From Nematostella vectensis (lineage: Eukaryota > Cnidaria > Anthozoa > Actiniaria > Edwardsiidae), in NCBI RefSeq assembly GCF_932526225.1, contig NC_064040.1, forward strand, positions 12,376,856 through 12,440,855: 64,000 nucleotides of DNA, read 5' to 3'. Shown here in pieces: positions 21,311-32,948 of this stretch. The position numbers were made by a program, and so were the translations under genes. The notes under the pieces are model-generated. The model was not told the origin of the DNA, made no database searches, and saw only the letters and a program-made list of their open reading frames with translations. Positions within the stretch are counted from its first letter, which is position 1. Each line of letters opens with the position of its first letter.

Positions 21311-22587
21311 TTATCTGACATTTGTCCAGCCTTCTTGGGCATCTGTCATTTCTCCCTGGATATTTATACTACCTTCAGGGACATCATTCATTTCTTCCTG
21401 GATATTTATACTACCTACAGGGACATCATTCATTTCTTCCTGGACATTTATACTATCTACAGGGACATCATTCACTTCTTCCTGGATATTTATACCACCT
21501 ACAGGGACATCATTCATTTCTTCCTGGATATTTATACTACCTACAGGGACATCATTAATTTCTTCCTGGACATTTATACTATCTACAGGGACATCATTCA
21601 TTTCTTCCTGGATATTTATACTACCTACAGGGACATCATTCATTTCTTCCTGGACATTTATACTATCTACAGGGACATCATTCACTTCTTCCTGGACATT
21701 TTATACTATCTACAGGGACATAGTAATTTCTTCTTTGATATTAATACTACCTCAGGGACATCGGTTATTGCTTCTTGGACATTTATACTACCTTCAGGGA
21801 CATCAGTCATTTCTTCTTGGACATTTATACTTCCTTTAGGGGCATTAGACATTTCTTCTTGGACATTTATACAACCTTCAGGGACATCAGTAATTTCTTC
21901 TTGGACATTTATACTTCCTTTAGGGACATCAGTCATTTCTTCTTGGACATGTATACTACCTTCAGGGACATCAGTCATTTCTTCTTGGACATTTATACTT
22001 CCTTTAGGGACATCAGACATTTCTTCTTGGACATTTATACAACCTTCAGGGACATCAGTAATTTCTTCTTGGACATTTATACTTCCTTTGGGGACATCAG
22101 TCATTTCTTCTTGGACATTTATACTACCTTCAGAGACATCAGTCATTTCTTCTTGAACATTTATTCAACCTTCAGGGGTATAAGACACTTCCTCTGAAGC
22201 GTCTTTTGTAACTTTAGGGAAATCAGTTATTTCTTTCGGGGCATTTATTCTACATACAGGGACATCGGTACTTTCTTCTAGGGCATATGTTCTAGCTAGG
22301 AACATTAGTCATTACATCTTTGACATTTATTCTACCTTCAGGAGTATAAGACATTTCTTCTGAAGCATCTGTTCTAAATTCAGGGACATCAGTCCTCTCT
22401 TTTTGGACATTTATTTTCCAACAGGGGATATGAGTATTCTCTTTGTTGAAGATTTGCTTTACCTAGATAATTGTTATTGGGTCTGGTCGTTTGCTCTTCC
22501 TTTTGGAAAATAACTCGCTTTTGGGGCATCTGGGACATTTGGCATCCCTAATATAACATTTGTCGGATCTTGTGGGGCATTTTGCAG
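21311..22587 (-). pseudogene. Possible decayed gene of 14-residue acidic repeats
   Basis: On the minus strand the array reads EEMTDVPEGSINVQ-type 14-mers. The frame extends upstream through diverged units (TDASEEMSYTPEGRINV) and, after a stop, an exon-like segment from an acceptor at 22588-22589 (LQNAPQDPTNVILGMPNVPD). Disruptions are a frameshift near 22305, a single-base stop near 22170 and small indels at 21690-21755. The diverged flanking units keep the same peptide pattern, which is why I favour a former coding sequence over random repeats. Substitutions inside the regular units are often nonsynonymous (D/G, V/I), so present-day constraint is weak. No homologue is recognised. Confidence 0.3.
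21330..22420. repeat. 42-bp tandem repeat array (~25 units)
   Basis: Unit TCATTTCTTCCTGGATATTT then ATACTACCTACAGGGACA. Two sub-blocks differ: one with CTACAGGGACATCATTCAT (21380-21720) and one with CTTCAGGGACATCAGTCAT (21760-22150), followed by diverged units to about 22420. Forty-two is a multiple of three, so several frames stay open on both strands. Confidence 0.92.
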
Positions 22588-24391
22588 CTGTTAATTATAA
22601 AAATGCTGGGACCGGCGCATCAAACAATATATCAAAGTCATGAATGCGTGCTCGAGCTAGATGTGCTTTCCTTTCAGCTGTTTGGTAGAACCTTTAAGAA
22701 ACGTCATCGAGTTTTGGAATGTTTGGGTATCCTGTGTTTGTTTTATGTACGTGAGCCTCAGAGGAAATTCCTCATTCGGCATTTGGTCACACTACATTAA
22801 TTCAATAATGAATTCAATGTTGTATATCGCAAAGATTGCTAGGTGCAAAGTCCACCATTTCTAATAAACTGTAAGGGCAGAAAATATATAATGTCAAAAA
22901 CTGTAAAAAGACATTTTAAAATAAGCCCACTTCCTTTTAAAAGGTCCCCTTTTTAAAAATTAATGGATGCTTTCCTCAATGTCAAGACAGACGGAAACAA
23001 AAGAAACAAAGAAAACAGATGAGATGTGTTGAGGTACCCTTGGATTTTTATTTGCTACTATACATTGTCTTACAATACATTATTGAAATTCAGAGTAGTA
23101 ATAACGCAACTGTAATGGTTGTAGCGCTTACTTGGCAGCCTCTTTTATGTGATAGTGCGAGGAAAAGTAGAAAAAAAAGGTGGTTAAATACTGGAATTTT
23201 AGGACTTCAAAAATTGACGTGATAAAAGATGGCCTTTACCTCTGATGTCTAATCAAAATACCCTTGGCCTATCATGATGTTCGTTACTTTAAACGCTTAT
23301 TATTACTGATTTACATGGTTTTGATTAAAATAGTAAGTAGTGAGTTTCCTTGTTATGGCACTGTGATCAACCAGGGGTAAGTAATGTCAGACTCGATATT
23401 CGCCTGCAGTAGTTAACAAAGTGCTATCCAAGTCACCTTACCAAGCCATATTGTAAAACCATCTTTATACGAATTAGAGTTATCGAGGCTATGTGGCTCC
23501 ACTGTGATTGCTAATGATGAGCAACTACTTTGTTTAGTGCGGTTTTTAGCACGGTATGTCATCGACCCTAAAAATCTTTCTGAGAAGTTAACACTCTGAT
23601 ACTCCGACGTGTTTCCTATTCGATGTGTAGGAGCGGGTTTACTTTACCCAGAGAAATCCCTGACGTCTAAAGATTATCCCAGTGTTTCCATCTCCATTCA
23701 AACCGTACAACATTCGCCGAGCTGGGGTAAAAAGAAAAAAAAAAACATGTTTTCACAAAACTTTCAATGCTGTGAGATTGCCAACTACAATGATAAAAGA
23801 TAGTACGCAAAGAACCTTCCTCTCATCATTTGCTAACCCATCAACATCAATATTGGAATATAAGCTTTAGATCACTTTACTGCCTTAAAATACTTGAATA
23901 CTCTTTGGCCTTACACTTCAGAAACTGAACACACTTTAAGTGGTTGTGATTCCTGTTGCGCAACGAACGAAAAATTTAGAAATGTTAGGCATGGGGGAGA
24001 GTTAGAAATAAGTGATATTTACATTTTTAGAGATGAGGCTTAACTAAAAATAAATTCATACCAAAGAACTCTGAAGAGTGCCATCGGTAACCACACGCTC
24101 CATCATCATGACCGTCAAACACTAGAAAGAGAGCAAGGTTTGAGTATGGAATACAGTCAGGCAACTGGCAAGAAAGTTTTACAGAGGCAGGGACAAGGGT
24201 ATAAGCATAGAGAAAGGAAATGGATGGAAAAGTGGAAAGGGGACAATGTAGGTAGTGTCTACTTTACTTACTACAGTGATGATATCTGTAGATTCTGTAT
24301 CCTCGGGCTATACCAGTACAAGGGCTAGATTCCCAAGCGTATGGATGTTTATATGACACAATAATCGGAGGACATCTGTTGAATCAAATCA
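22588..24391. other. No gene seen
   Basis: AT-rich sequence with short unrecognised open frames (22570-22800, 23019-23222, 24140-24328 plus strand). The missing 3' exon of the minus-strand fibrinogen-like gene was looked for here and not found. Confidence 0.4.
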
Positions 24392-24754
24392 AGGGTGTTG
24401 GGACATACCTTTGAGGGCCGATGCTATGAAAACCTCCAGAAGTGGAAAAATAAATATAAAAAATGTGCGAAAATTTTATTTTTTGTCCAAAACGCATACG
24501 TCACTTTGTAGGCACCCTCATAAATGTTATAAAGCTAACATTTATCTTTGCAGATACTTCAAGAGCAAGATTTCAGATTCTTTTTATTGTGACGTCATCA
24601 CTTGACGTGGTCACCTGATGACGTCATCAAAATTTAGATGTTCTTAAACAATGATGCCATGCCTAAATTCAATTCATTTCACATATAATTGGCGAATTTA
24701 TAGCGTCAGGAAGTTTTCCTAGCAACGGCCCTCAGAGATATGTCCAAACACCCT
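24392..24754. mobile_element. MITE with 28-bp inverted termini
   Basis: The left end AGGGTGTTGGGACATACCTT (continuing TGAGGGCC) matches the reverse complement of 24727-24754 (AGGGTGTTTGGACATATCTC) with about three mismatches. The interior is non-coding and includes GACGTCATC repeats near 24590-24628. Confidence 0.8.
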
Positions 24755-25112
24755 AAAAAGAATATGTGAATCCAGAATATACTCACTCCCATCCCCCCCA
24801 TCCAGGGCGGGAATTCTGGGGGCTAGAGGGTATTGTCAGTACCACTTCCCTGTTGGTGAAACACCGGGGTTTTTTCGTACAAACACTTTCAAGGGGTTAT
24901 GGGAAAATTAAACCGGTTGGGAGGGATATGGATCTACAAATATGAGATAACACATCATATGAGAGGGTGACTCCTATAGAATCGCTGTTTTCAATCTCGC
25001 TCATCTACTTTGTCAGATTTGCAGAATTGCCTTTTTTGTTTATGCAGGAGGCTTTTTAGTCGTGCTAAATGTATGCCGTATTAAACCAAAACAGTTAATG
25101 CATGACATGCAT

Positions 25113-25257
25113 CAAAAAGTCTCAGCTAGAGAGAAGGCAATACTTTTTAAATGCCTTTCAGAGATTTTTCCTGAGACTTTTTGACGCTTCGAATTAGCTA
25201 GAGAGAAGGGAATACTTTTTAAATGCCTTTCTGAGATTTTTTCTAATTCGGAGCGTA
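25113..25257 (+). repeat. Two tandem hairpin units with the same loop and different stems
   Basis: The segment CTAGAGAGAAGGCAATACTT (continuing TTTAAATGCCTTTC) occurs at about 25126 and 25197. The first copy is bracketed by AAAAAGTCTCAG and CTGAGACTTTTT, the second by TTCGAATTAG and CTAATTCGGA. Thus each copy sits in its own inverted repeat with unrelated arm sequences. Confidence 0.75.
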
Positions 25258-25387
25258 TTGTTCATTGCAGGGTACTAACATTATTCCAGCACTCGCTCTG
25301 CAGGACGAATCAAAGTTTTTGGCTCCACTTGGAATCTGTGCATATAAATAAGCACCACCAAAATAATTGACCAATAGCTACTTGTCA

Positions 25388-25597
25388 TTAGTATAAATCC
25401 ACTCACATACTATCACGAATCTCGCAATTTGATTGGCTCCCGTACTCACTATCTAAGCCATAGATAGTGAGTAGCAAAAAACCGGCGACAAAAGCGGTTA
25501 TTTATTACAGAGAATTAATAAATCGAAGAGAGAGAATTACCGAGAATTAATAAATCTTTATTTATTTGAAGGTAGTATGTGAGTGGATTTATACTAA
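25388..25597. mobile_element. 210-bp foldback element with perfect 25-bp termini
   Basis: TTAGTATAAATCCACTCACA (continuing TACTA) at 25388-25412 is mirrored exactly at 25573-25597. An internal hairpin ACTCACTATCTA/TAGATAGTGAGT lies in the middle. Non-coding. Confidence 0.85.
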
Positions 25598-25705
25598 AAT
25601 TAGACTACTCGTTCTCGTTTTCTATGAGTCAAATAGTCAATTCGGCGCTACGCGCCTCGCTGGCTATCTTTTGACTCATAGAAAACTCGAACTCGTAGTC
25701 TAATT
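25598..25705. repeat. 108-bp hairpin abutting the previous element
   Basis: AATTAGACTACTCGTTCTCG... pairs with ...CGTAGTCTAATT at the right end over about 40 bp with a few mismatches. The loop holds a second small hairpin GGCGC/GCGCC. It starts at the base after the 210-bp element. Confidence 0.8.
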
Positions 25706-25790
25706 GTTAAATAGGCAGATGCCTGGCGTCGGTGACTAATAGCATATTCGTTTCAAACTTGTGTTCTTTATTATTTGCAGAGCTACTGAC

Positions 25791-27749
25791 CTTGTAGAAG
25801 ACATTGTCGGGGTTCTTATTGTCCCGCGCATATGGGCTGTACACGGCCTCTACACGGAACACACCTGGAACACCAATGTTGGCTTTTTATTTTTTAATTT
25901 ATTAACCGCTGAAAGTGTAGCGATGACCAAGGAAGTGAAATTAAAAATGTTTATAATCTTCTGAATAGCTTCTTCAAGAATCGAATAATACAAGGCAATA
26001 GGGGATAAACCGAAGACCAATCCGAAAATCGTCGTCGCAAATAAGTATTCAAGAGAGATTGTGTAACGTTTTGTCAATTATTGCATTTATTATGCTGCTG
26101 ACAGCAACTGTAATACTATACTACAAGAGTTGCAGTTAACTGAACTATTCATCTATCTATGAGTAACTTGAGCAAACCGTCAACTAGAGCACTCGGTTTC
26201 CGTTTTTGGCAAACAAAAACATTTATTTGTGAAGGTAGCCAGCCGTGTCACAGAATAACCCCTTAACAAGACTAAGATAATAGAGTCAAACCTTCAATGG
26301 CTATGCTGTGTATTTCTTCGTCAGCAAGCTTTCGCGCGGGGACATTGGTCTCAAAGAGGGACACACAGGTGTCAGGGTCTGCGCAGTTTTCGGCTCTCCA
26401 GAGATGTTTGTTGTTCAAAGCGTCGATGCTGACCACCAGTGTCCACCCTCCGCCTGGATAAAGAGTCAACGGTATGACAAAAAAAATTTTCTACAACCTA
26501 ACGACCCTTGCCTCGAACTTGAGTGGGCGATTCTGGAGTTACAAAGATTACGCCAACACGCTCTGTCATGGGCCGTGGCAGAGCACTTTGGCTGGACAAC
26601 AAATCTAGTATTCCTAGCCAATACTTTTTGTAGACTATGTTGGGATGTGCTCCGCCAAGTGTCCTGTGGTCAGTCGAAGGAGGGCGGGTGTCAGCACTAA
26701 ATGCTGGCCGACGTTGACGCTGTTTGCACAGGGCTTAAAAGGGCTTTCGACGATAGAGGGAAAAAAGACATGGAAAGAGAGGCTTACCAAACCTGTCCAT
26801 ATCACAGTACACTCTTCGTCTCTTGCGCTTTGTGTTGATCCAGTAATATCCACTTGCCAGGCTAGGCCTCACTTTACGCAAGTCAGCGCACGAAATCATC
26901 TGAATCTGTCACGCGTAGGACCACGATAAAACATATATTTTAATAGACTTTGTATATTTGAATATTCTTACAAGTATAAAGTTCTAGACTAATACATGAA
27001 AATATAAACAATATGTAATTATTTTGTAGTAAGTGGTATTTAGTAGAACTATTTAAACTGAAAACATATTGCATTTGGGCGCAGGCGTTACTCTACATGT
27101 GTACCAGGGGACCCCTGCGAACAAAATTGGAGGTTGTTGTGTCGTTTGGAATACAAATTCCTAAATTAAAACAAGAAGGTTCTGGGTCGGAAAGCTAAAC
27201 CCTTTTCTTGAGCTATAGCAGCTCTCATTCAGTTAATGTCTTTCAGGTAAAGCATAAACCAGCCCCTTTAGCAGGGAGACTATAAGTTAAAGCAAACAAC
27301 CAACCTTATCAGTAACGAGACTATTCGGTAGATAGATGAATCCATGCTTTTTGTCCATGTCGTTAGGAAAGTCCGTCTTGCTGGCGTTGTTCAGTTCACA
27401 TATTTCTCGCGTGATGTGGAGATTGACACTTCTGCAGCCTTTTGTTTGCAAGCAAGTTTGGATACATCTTTCGGGACTTAGGCCAAGAAGTGACTGAATT
27501 AGGCTGTTCTTCATGTAACCGGGCTCGCTGTTTGTGGGCGGCTTACACTGTTTTGCGCATGCACCAAATATTTGGAACGACAGCAAGAGCCACGAGTTCC
27601 ACCAGATGCTTACACAATAGAGAAAAAGCAATGGAAAAGTTATTTGTTTGGCTAGCTGATTAATCTAACTTGCCCGAGGGGACAGAAATCAATTAAAATA
27701 TGCAGAAGATTCACACATACCTTGCGGTACCCATTCCTTTTGGTCGCAT
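25791..27749 (-). CDS. Secreted PAN/apple plus fibrinogen-like protein (3' end not found)
   Basis: Minus-strand exons 27749-27721, 27608-27305, 26905-26788, 26453-26292 and 25882-25791 join with matching phases (2, 0, 1, 1). The first two give a signal peptide (WLLLSFQIFGACA) followed by a PAN/apple-type domain with six cysteines (CIQTCLQTKGCRSVN, CELNNA). Exon 3 (SCADLRKVRPSLASGYYWI ... VYCDMD) and exon 4 (GGGWTLVVSIDA, NCADPDTC, ARKLADEEI) are the start of a fibrinogen/intelectin-like domain, and exon 5 continues it (NIGVPGVFRV, DNVFYK) to a GTCAGT donor. The exon 5 acceptor is A-rich and weak. 235 residues are accounted for; the C-terminal part of the domain is missing. This architecture is known from coral skeletal-matrix proteins, so an extracellular adhesion or lectin-like role is inferred. 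Confidence 0.75.
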
Positions 27750-28789
27750 GATTTAAAGCTCTAGCCGAGCTGGAACATTACAAAAGTTAAAAATGAAGTG
27801 AAAAACATACGAACAGAGTGCAAAAATATTGTCATTTGTGTGAGACTTTTTGAACGCTCCCAAGAACAGGTACTATTTCCTCTAGTCCTAGGTAAACCGT
27901 AAATGGTTCAAATGTTCAACGAGGGGGGCGTAAGGGGGGTGCGTAAGGGGATGCGAAAAACGCACAGATACCGCAAAGAAAATCGCCAAAAACCGCAAAA
28001 CCGTCAAAATAAGTCTATAAACCGTCAAGTCTAGAAAAACCGCAATACCGCCGAATAAAATATGATTCAAACTTGATACTGCTGGCTGTAGCATTCCTAT
28101 GAAAGAGCGTATCGTTTGTGTTGGGAAAGGATAAGAGCTTGTTCAGCAGGAATGCTTAACAATATCTATAACCAAAAAAAAATCCATCGACAAACAAGGC
28201 TGATTCAGATTTATGAAAATGCATGTTTGATACACCTTCATTTAGAAAAGCCTTAGCTAACTATGTTAGAGTAAATAAACACGTCGTCATGACTATGCAT
28301 AAAAGAATAGGGGAGTTATATTACAGAGTTGAATCGGAATGTCTAGGGAGTCGGAGTACCTACAACCATGTAAATAACCTTTAGTGATTCAGAAATAAAT
28401 GTGGAAAAATCCAAGCTTAGTCCAAGTCCAAGTCTCGACCAAGCTTAGTCCAAGTCCAAGTATCGACAAATAGTATTTTATGATAAAGAATCTATGGCAG
28501 CTTACCCCACTCAACTATCCTTTCTCCCTTGGAGTTCAAAAGAGAACAATAGTCGAAACGCCCATCGTGTAAGAAACAGTAAATATTATTGTGGTTATGC
28601 TATTGACAGTTTTTGGTCGAAAGCATAACAATAGTAGCTGCTGCATTAATATTAGCATTATTGCTATTTAGCGAAAAATAGAAATAGTTAATCAAATTTA
28701 AATTAGCACAAACCAGCCCTTACTAAGGAATATTTGAAAAATCAAAGGAATAAAAGAGGAGTGCAGAAATAGCTATAATACAGTATGAC
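27750..28789. other. Upstream flank of the fibrinogen-like gene; small repeats
   Basis: Contains a region with repeated ACCGCAAAACCGTC-type words (27960-28060), two 28-bp tandem units CCAAGCTTAGTCCAAGTCCA (28411-28466), and otherwise AT-rich DNA with no supported gene. Confidence 0.5.
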
Positions 28790-30770
28790 CAGTAAAACCG
28801 TGAGAGGTGGAAGTATGTATGGAATGTTTGCTCCCACAAATCATATTCAAGCAAATCATATTCTACCTTATGATTCGTCCGCAGACAATAAACATTCACA
28901 ACAATATTTGGGTCTTCAATTTTTGTGATACTAACTATTTTAACAACACAATTTCTAATATTGATTATAATAACCTTACATTCTAATCAAGCGTTTTGAC
29001 TACGCATTTGCGTGAAATAATAGACTTGTCCAAAATAATAATGATCATATGTATAGAAAGCCGGTGGTATTTTTTTTTAAAGGACAAGAATTTAAATTAT
29101 CCCTATTTTAAATTGTTTACTTTTCAATTCTCTCAATCAAAATACGAAAACAAAGTAGACGCAAGTTTTAGAATTGTAAAGAAAATCCATTAACTTTATT
29201 TTTATACAACTTACATTTAAAATTAATAACATAAATTGATGCAGCATCTTGTTTTAATACTGGGATATAAAAGAAAGTAGAAATAAACAAAAACGAATCT
29301 ATGCAGCAGTTAATTTTAGTAATAGTTAATAAGGCAAATTTCTCTCTAAAAATATCCCTTTTATGGAGGTTCCATACATTTCAAAAAAGCAAAAAAGACC
29401 TGAGACTTAAAACACGCGATTAGAAAATATAAAGAGTGTAGAAGGATGAGTATTCAAAGATAGGTCTAAACAAGTAATTGGTTTTAATTAGCTTCCAAAA
29501 TAGTTTTCAGGGAGCACTAATCTTTTTCAGAATAGGTGCATTTATATTATTCCCGAGGTAAACTGTACATAGCTGGAAGGTTCAGCTACAAGGATTCAAA
29601 CCTTAATACTATTGACAACAGCGTTCTAATGGAGGAGCTTGTCGCCTTAACTAGGATTAACAAAAGCTTATTCAGAAGGAATTCTTTTAAGACAATATCT
29701 TTAACCCCGGAAAATTCTGACCATCGATTATCAAGGCTGATTAACATTTAAGAAAATATATGTTATATAATCTTCACCAAGAAAGTATATTTGAAGTAGG
29801 CACCTCTTACCTCACGAGGTAGGCTTCATCCACGACGAGGGGTCAAGAAGACTGACGAAAATGATATAAATAAAAGCTAATAGAGTAAAATCACACACAG
29901 CAGGGTAGAAAAGAAAAATGGAGATTTTAGGCAAAATGTAACATTTACACCATGACCAGTATAACTGAGTAAAACCGTCAAAGCTCGAAGTATGTATGGA
30001 ATGTTTTCTCCAACCAATCACAATGGGAAATATTCAAACAAGTCAAAACAAGTTTCATGTCTAAATCCTTACTTATGATTCCTCAGCAGACAATAAACAT
30101 TCCATAAAATGTCTTGGGTCTTCCATTTTTTGTGACACAAGCTGTTTTAATAACACAATTTCTAATATTGATTTATTCTAACGGTACATTCTAATCAAGC
30201 ATTTTGACCGCCAGTAGTTGAAATAAAAAGCTATGATCTTGTTTTTGCTGTTTTGCCCATGGAAAGATTTGGAATACTAGGCAGTGTTATGTTCGTGTTA
30301 TTTCTAAAAATAAGTACCGGCATTGTTTAAAATCATCCCACTTTAAAATTGTTTTCGTTTTAATTCTCTTAATGGCCCTTAATAGAAAAACTGAAAAAAA
30401 AATACACAGCAGTGTTAGTATTATAAAGAAAATTTCGTACTCTTATATAAATATGTACTTAAAGTTTGAAGTGATAGTATAGGTTTCTGAAGCATCTTGG
30501 TTTAGAGGTGATGTTACACTTGTCGTTTTATGGCTATGATTTATCGTGATACGCCATTGCGCGAAATAAAAAAAACCGATGAGCGTATCAGGGCCAGATA
30601 TTTGAGTTATTTGAATTTAAATTATCCCACTTTGAAATTGTTTACTTTTCAATTCTCTCAATTAAAATACGAAAACAAATTAGACGCAAGTTTTAGAATT
30701 GTAAAGAACATCCACTAACTTTATTTTCACATAACATTTTAAATTAATCACATAAAATACTGCAGCATCT
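28790..30770 (+). repeat. Diverged ~1.2-1.5 kb direct duplication
   Basis: Blocks at 28790-29240 recur at 29950-30220 and 30600-30760 in the same order: GAAGTATGTATGGAATGTTT, CAGACAATAAACATTC, AACACAATTTCTAATATTGA and ATTCTAATCAAGC. A 3' block (TTTACTTTTCAATTCTCTCA ... AATTGTAAAGAA) is present at 29105 and 30640, with a third poorer copy near 30345. The two best 3' blocks carry matching short open frames (KLFTFQFSQ, DASFRIVK), but most differences are nonsynonymous and no protein is recognised. Confidence 0.75.
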
Positions 30771-31329
30771 TGTTTTAATACTGGGATATAAAAGAAATTA
30801 AAAATAAAATTAGAATTGAAAAGTAGAATAAAATAGAACAACAAGCAAAAACCGAAGCAAAAAAAAAAAACGACACGCCTATATCAGCACCAACGAGCTC
30901 TTTGACAGCATGGCAGATTTCTTGAAACAGATGGAAATTTTCCACACAAAGGCCTCTGGTCTTGATAGGATGAATCCGCCAGTTTCAAGTACTACAATGT
31001 CGAAAGTCAAACAGCGACTATTGGGTAAGAAAGAAATCTAGATCTTGGAAGTGGTCGCCCTATTTTCTTCGGAAACATAAGTTAAATACCCGACATAATT
31101 AATCAAGCTACAGTCATATGTATTTTAAGCATGTCAACATTCTAGAAATTCGCAAAATCGTTATTGATCGTTTCTTGATGAATAAGCGTGTTTGAACGAG
31201 TTTTGTTTGATATTTAGCACTTAATTTATAAAAAAGAATTATGGAAAAAAACAACTTATGAAAGTCCATACTATTTTTCTATTATTTTTCGTAAATGCTT
31301 TGCAAGCATTCACGAGTTAAAAACCTAGG
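30771..31329. other. No gene seen
   Basis: AT-rich; contains one 40-codon open segment around 30905-31025 (FLKQMEIFHTKASGLDRMNP) followed by a GTAAGA donor-like site. It could be a lone exon but is not recognised. Confidence 0.35.
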
Positions 31330-31492
31330 TTACCCACGCTGTACCAACGCACTGTAATACCTGACGCACTTTGTAATAAAATTGAAGCACTTTGTAATAC
31401 CTGACACACTTTGTAATACAATTTGACGCATTTTGTATTAAAAAAAGCTAACGCACTTTGTAATAAAATTTGACGCACTTTATTAATAAACT
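31330..31492. repeat. Degenerate tandem repeat around GACGCACTTTGTAATA
   Basis: Six imperfect units of 22-31 bp with the core TGACGCACTTTGTAATAAAA. The stretch after it (31493-32080) has no recognised gene. Confidence 0.8.
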
Positions 31493-32084
31493 TCATATGT
31501 CCGTGTTATAAAAGATTAAATTCCGTGTGAGTGTGAAATATGTATGTATAAGAGAAAAATGGCTAACAGAAATAGGAAAACAATTTGAGGCATTACCTTA
31601 TGCTTATTTTGACTGCTGCTCGCTCAAATTGCTCGAAGTTTTAAAATGTTACAGTCCGATCTACCTGTGCACAAGATAGCACGCGTCCTGACATGAAGTG
31701 TCAATCAAAGTGAATGGGCTACATAACACCAAAACTAGACCAAAATATAAAAAAAGTTAAAGATAACGCTTATTTGGTCTAGAGCTTATGATATCTTTTT
31801 GGGGGCTTCCAGACAGCCAAACTCATTTGCAGTTTTTCACTGGTGCCATGCTGTGTAGATATAGTTAACATTCAGTTGTTTTGTAGCCAAGCTATTTCAT
31901 TCTTCATAACACAAAATGGCGGTTGTTTTAACGCTCTTGTTGATTTTGCTCTCCTAGTCGTCCTTTGCCGGTGGGAAGAAGGATAAATATATCCACCAAT
32001 TAGATGAAGAGGTGTACTTAACCATTCTTTTGCTCGCCCAAGGGTATGGAACGCCACAACTGTCATATGTTAAGTATGTGGGGT

Positions 32085-32480
32085 AGATATTACATTTTAC
32101 GTGGTATTCTCGTTATTATATGTGGTTCTTTTGTCATTATGCGCGGCGCTTTCGTCATTATATGTTGTCCTTTTGATTCGGGCAGTCAAAAATCGTACAT
32201 CGCAAAGAAGCTTGCAGATTCGCTAGAGCTAAGAGGCCCAACGGAGATCCTCAACGTGTCAACATTTGGTGGTGATAGAGCCCAGACTAAGAAGATGAAA
32301 AGAGTCGGAATATCCCTCGAGCCGAGAGACCGAGACGGAGGTACAGAATGGTCCCCCGTTTTCATGGAAGCACTTGCTGTTGAGAATTTGTCAACCACTA
32401 GAGCCAGTCAACATAGATTTGAACGTCAATCCCTACTTGAGAAGCCTGAGACTTGCTGACTCGTACCCTCGAGGCGCAGT
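32085..32480 (+). pseudogene. BEL/Pao retrotransposon protease (DUF1758) remnant with a fused 24-bp repeat
   Basis: The frame 32046-32459 contains FDSGSQKSYIAKKLADSLEL and NVSTFGGD, the aspartic protease segment of BEL/Pao elements. Downstream, LRLADSYPRG and DVLID follow in another frame, so the copy is frameshifted. Immediately upstream the frame runs through about four imperfect 24-25 bp repeats (GTCATTATATGTGG-like, peptide period 8: VIICGSFV, VIMRGAFV) that replace the normal sequence before the catalytic Asp. Dead copy. Confidence 0.7.
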
Positions 32481-32517
32481 TGATTAAGACGTCTTGATCG
32501 ATCACACTACCAGCTGC

Positions 32518-32948
32518 TTGTGTGGAACAGCGACATCGTCGCTAACCCTGTGCTGCCATTACCAAGTGTATATGGCCGGAAGTGGCAAGACACCAAGAAG
32601 ATCTGGGTCCCTGTGATGACAGATCTACCACCTGCACCAGATGCCATTATCCATCTAGTCAGGTTCGGGTGCGCAAAAGACAGATGTATCAACCATTGTT
32701 GCAAGTACAGAAAGTCTGGTGGTGGCTACACAGATCTGTGCAGTTGCTGTGACGATGGGGAGGAATGTGGAAACATGACAAGAGATAACATGACTGTGAA
32801 GATGGACTGTGAAAATGACTGCTCAGATATACATAGTTATTATGAACACCTAATGTTTGGTAGCAATCATAGAAAGTACGGCATCACTGCAAGAGTAGAG
32901 GAGACTGTTCACAGGCTTGCCTTGTACTATATGACAGTATCATTTTGA
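32518..32948 (+). pseudogene. Transposon-associated cysteine-rich (CXC-like) C-terminal segment
   Basis: The frame starts WNSDIVANPVLPLPS and continues with PPAPDAIIHLVRFGCAKDRC, then CCKYRKSGG and CSCCDDGEECGN. This PPAP...C-x-C arrangement is one I associate with repetitive proteins in invertebrate genomes that end in a CXC/Tesmin-like zinc-binding motif. Several expected Cys positions are changed (RFGC, HCC), and no N-terminal part precedes it, so it is a fragment next to the BEL/Pao debris. 32949-33560 shows nothing recognisable except a repeated GCCTCGYTTCCAYGCTG word at about 33242 and 33362. Confidence 0.5.

Noticed and set aside
21335-22156. 273-codon plus-strand ORF (DIYTTYRDIIHFFL repeats)
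   Set aside because: The 42-bp unit is divisible by three, so any stop-free frame stays open. The hydrophobic plus-strand reading lacks support, while the minus frame extends into diverged units.
26308-26929. Plus-strand ORFs at 26308-26700 and 26645-26929
   Set aside because: Antisense shadows of the fibrinogen-like exons, which carry recognisable motifs on the minus strand.
29812-29860. Helicase-like word LVVDEAYLV on the minus strand
   Set aside because: A ten-codon chance frame with a stop just upstream and no other helicase motif.
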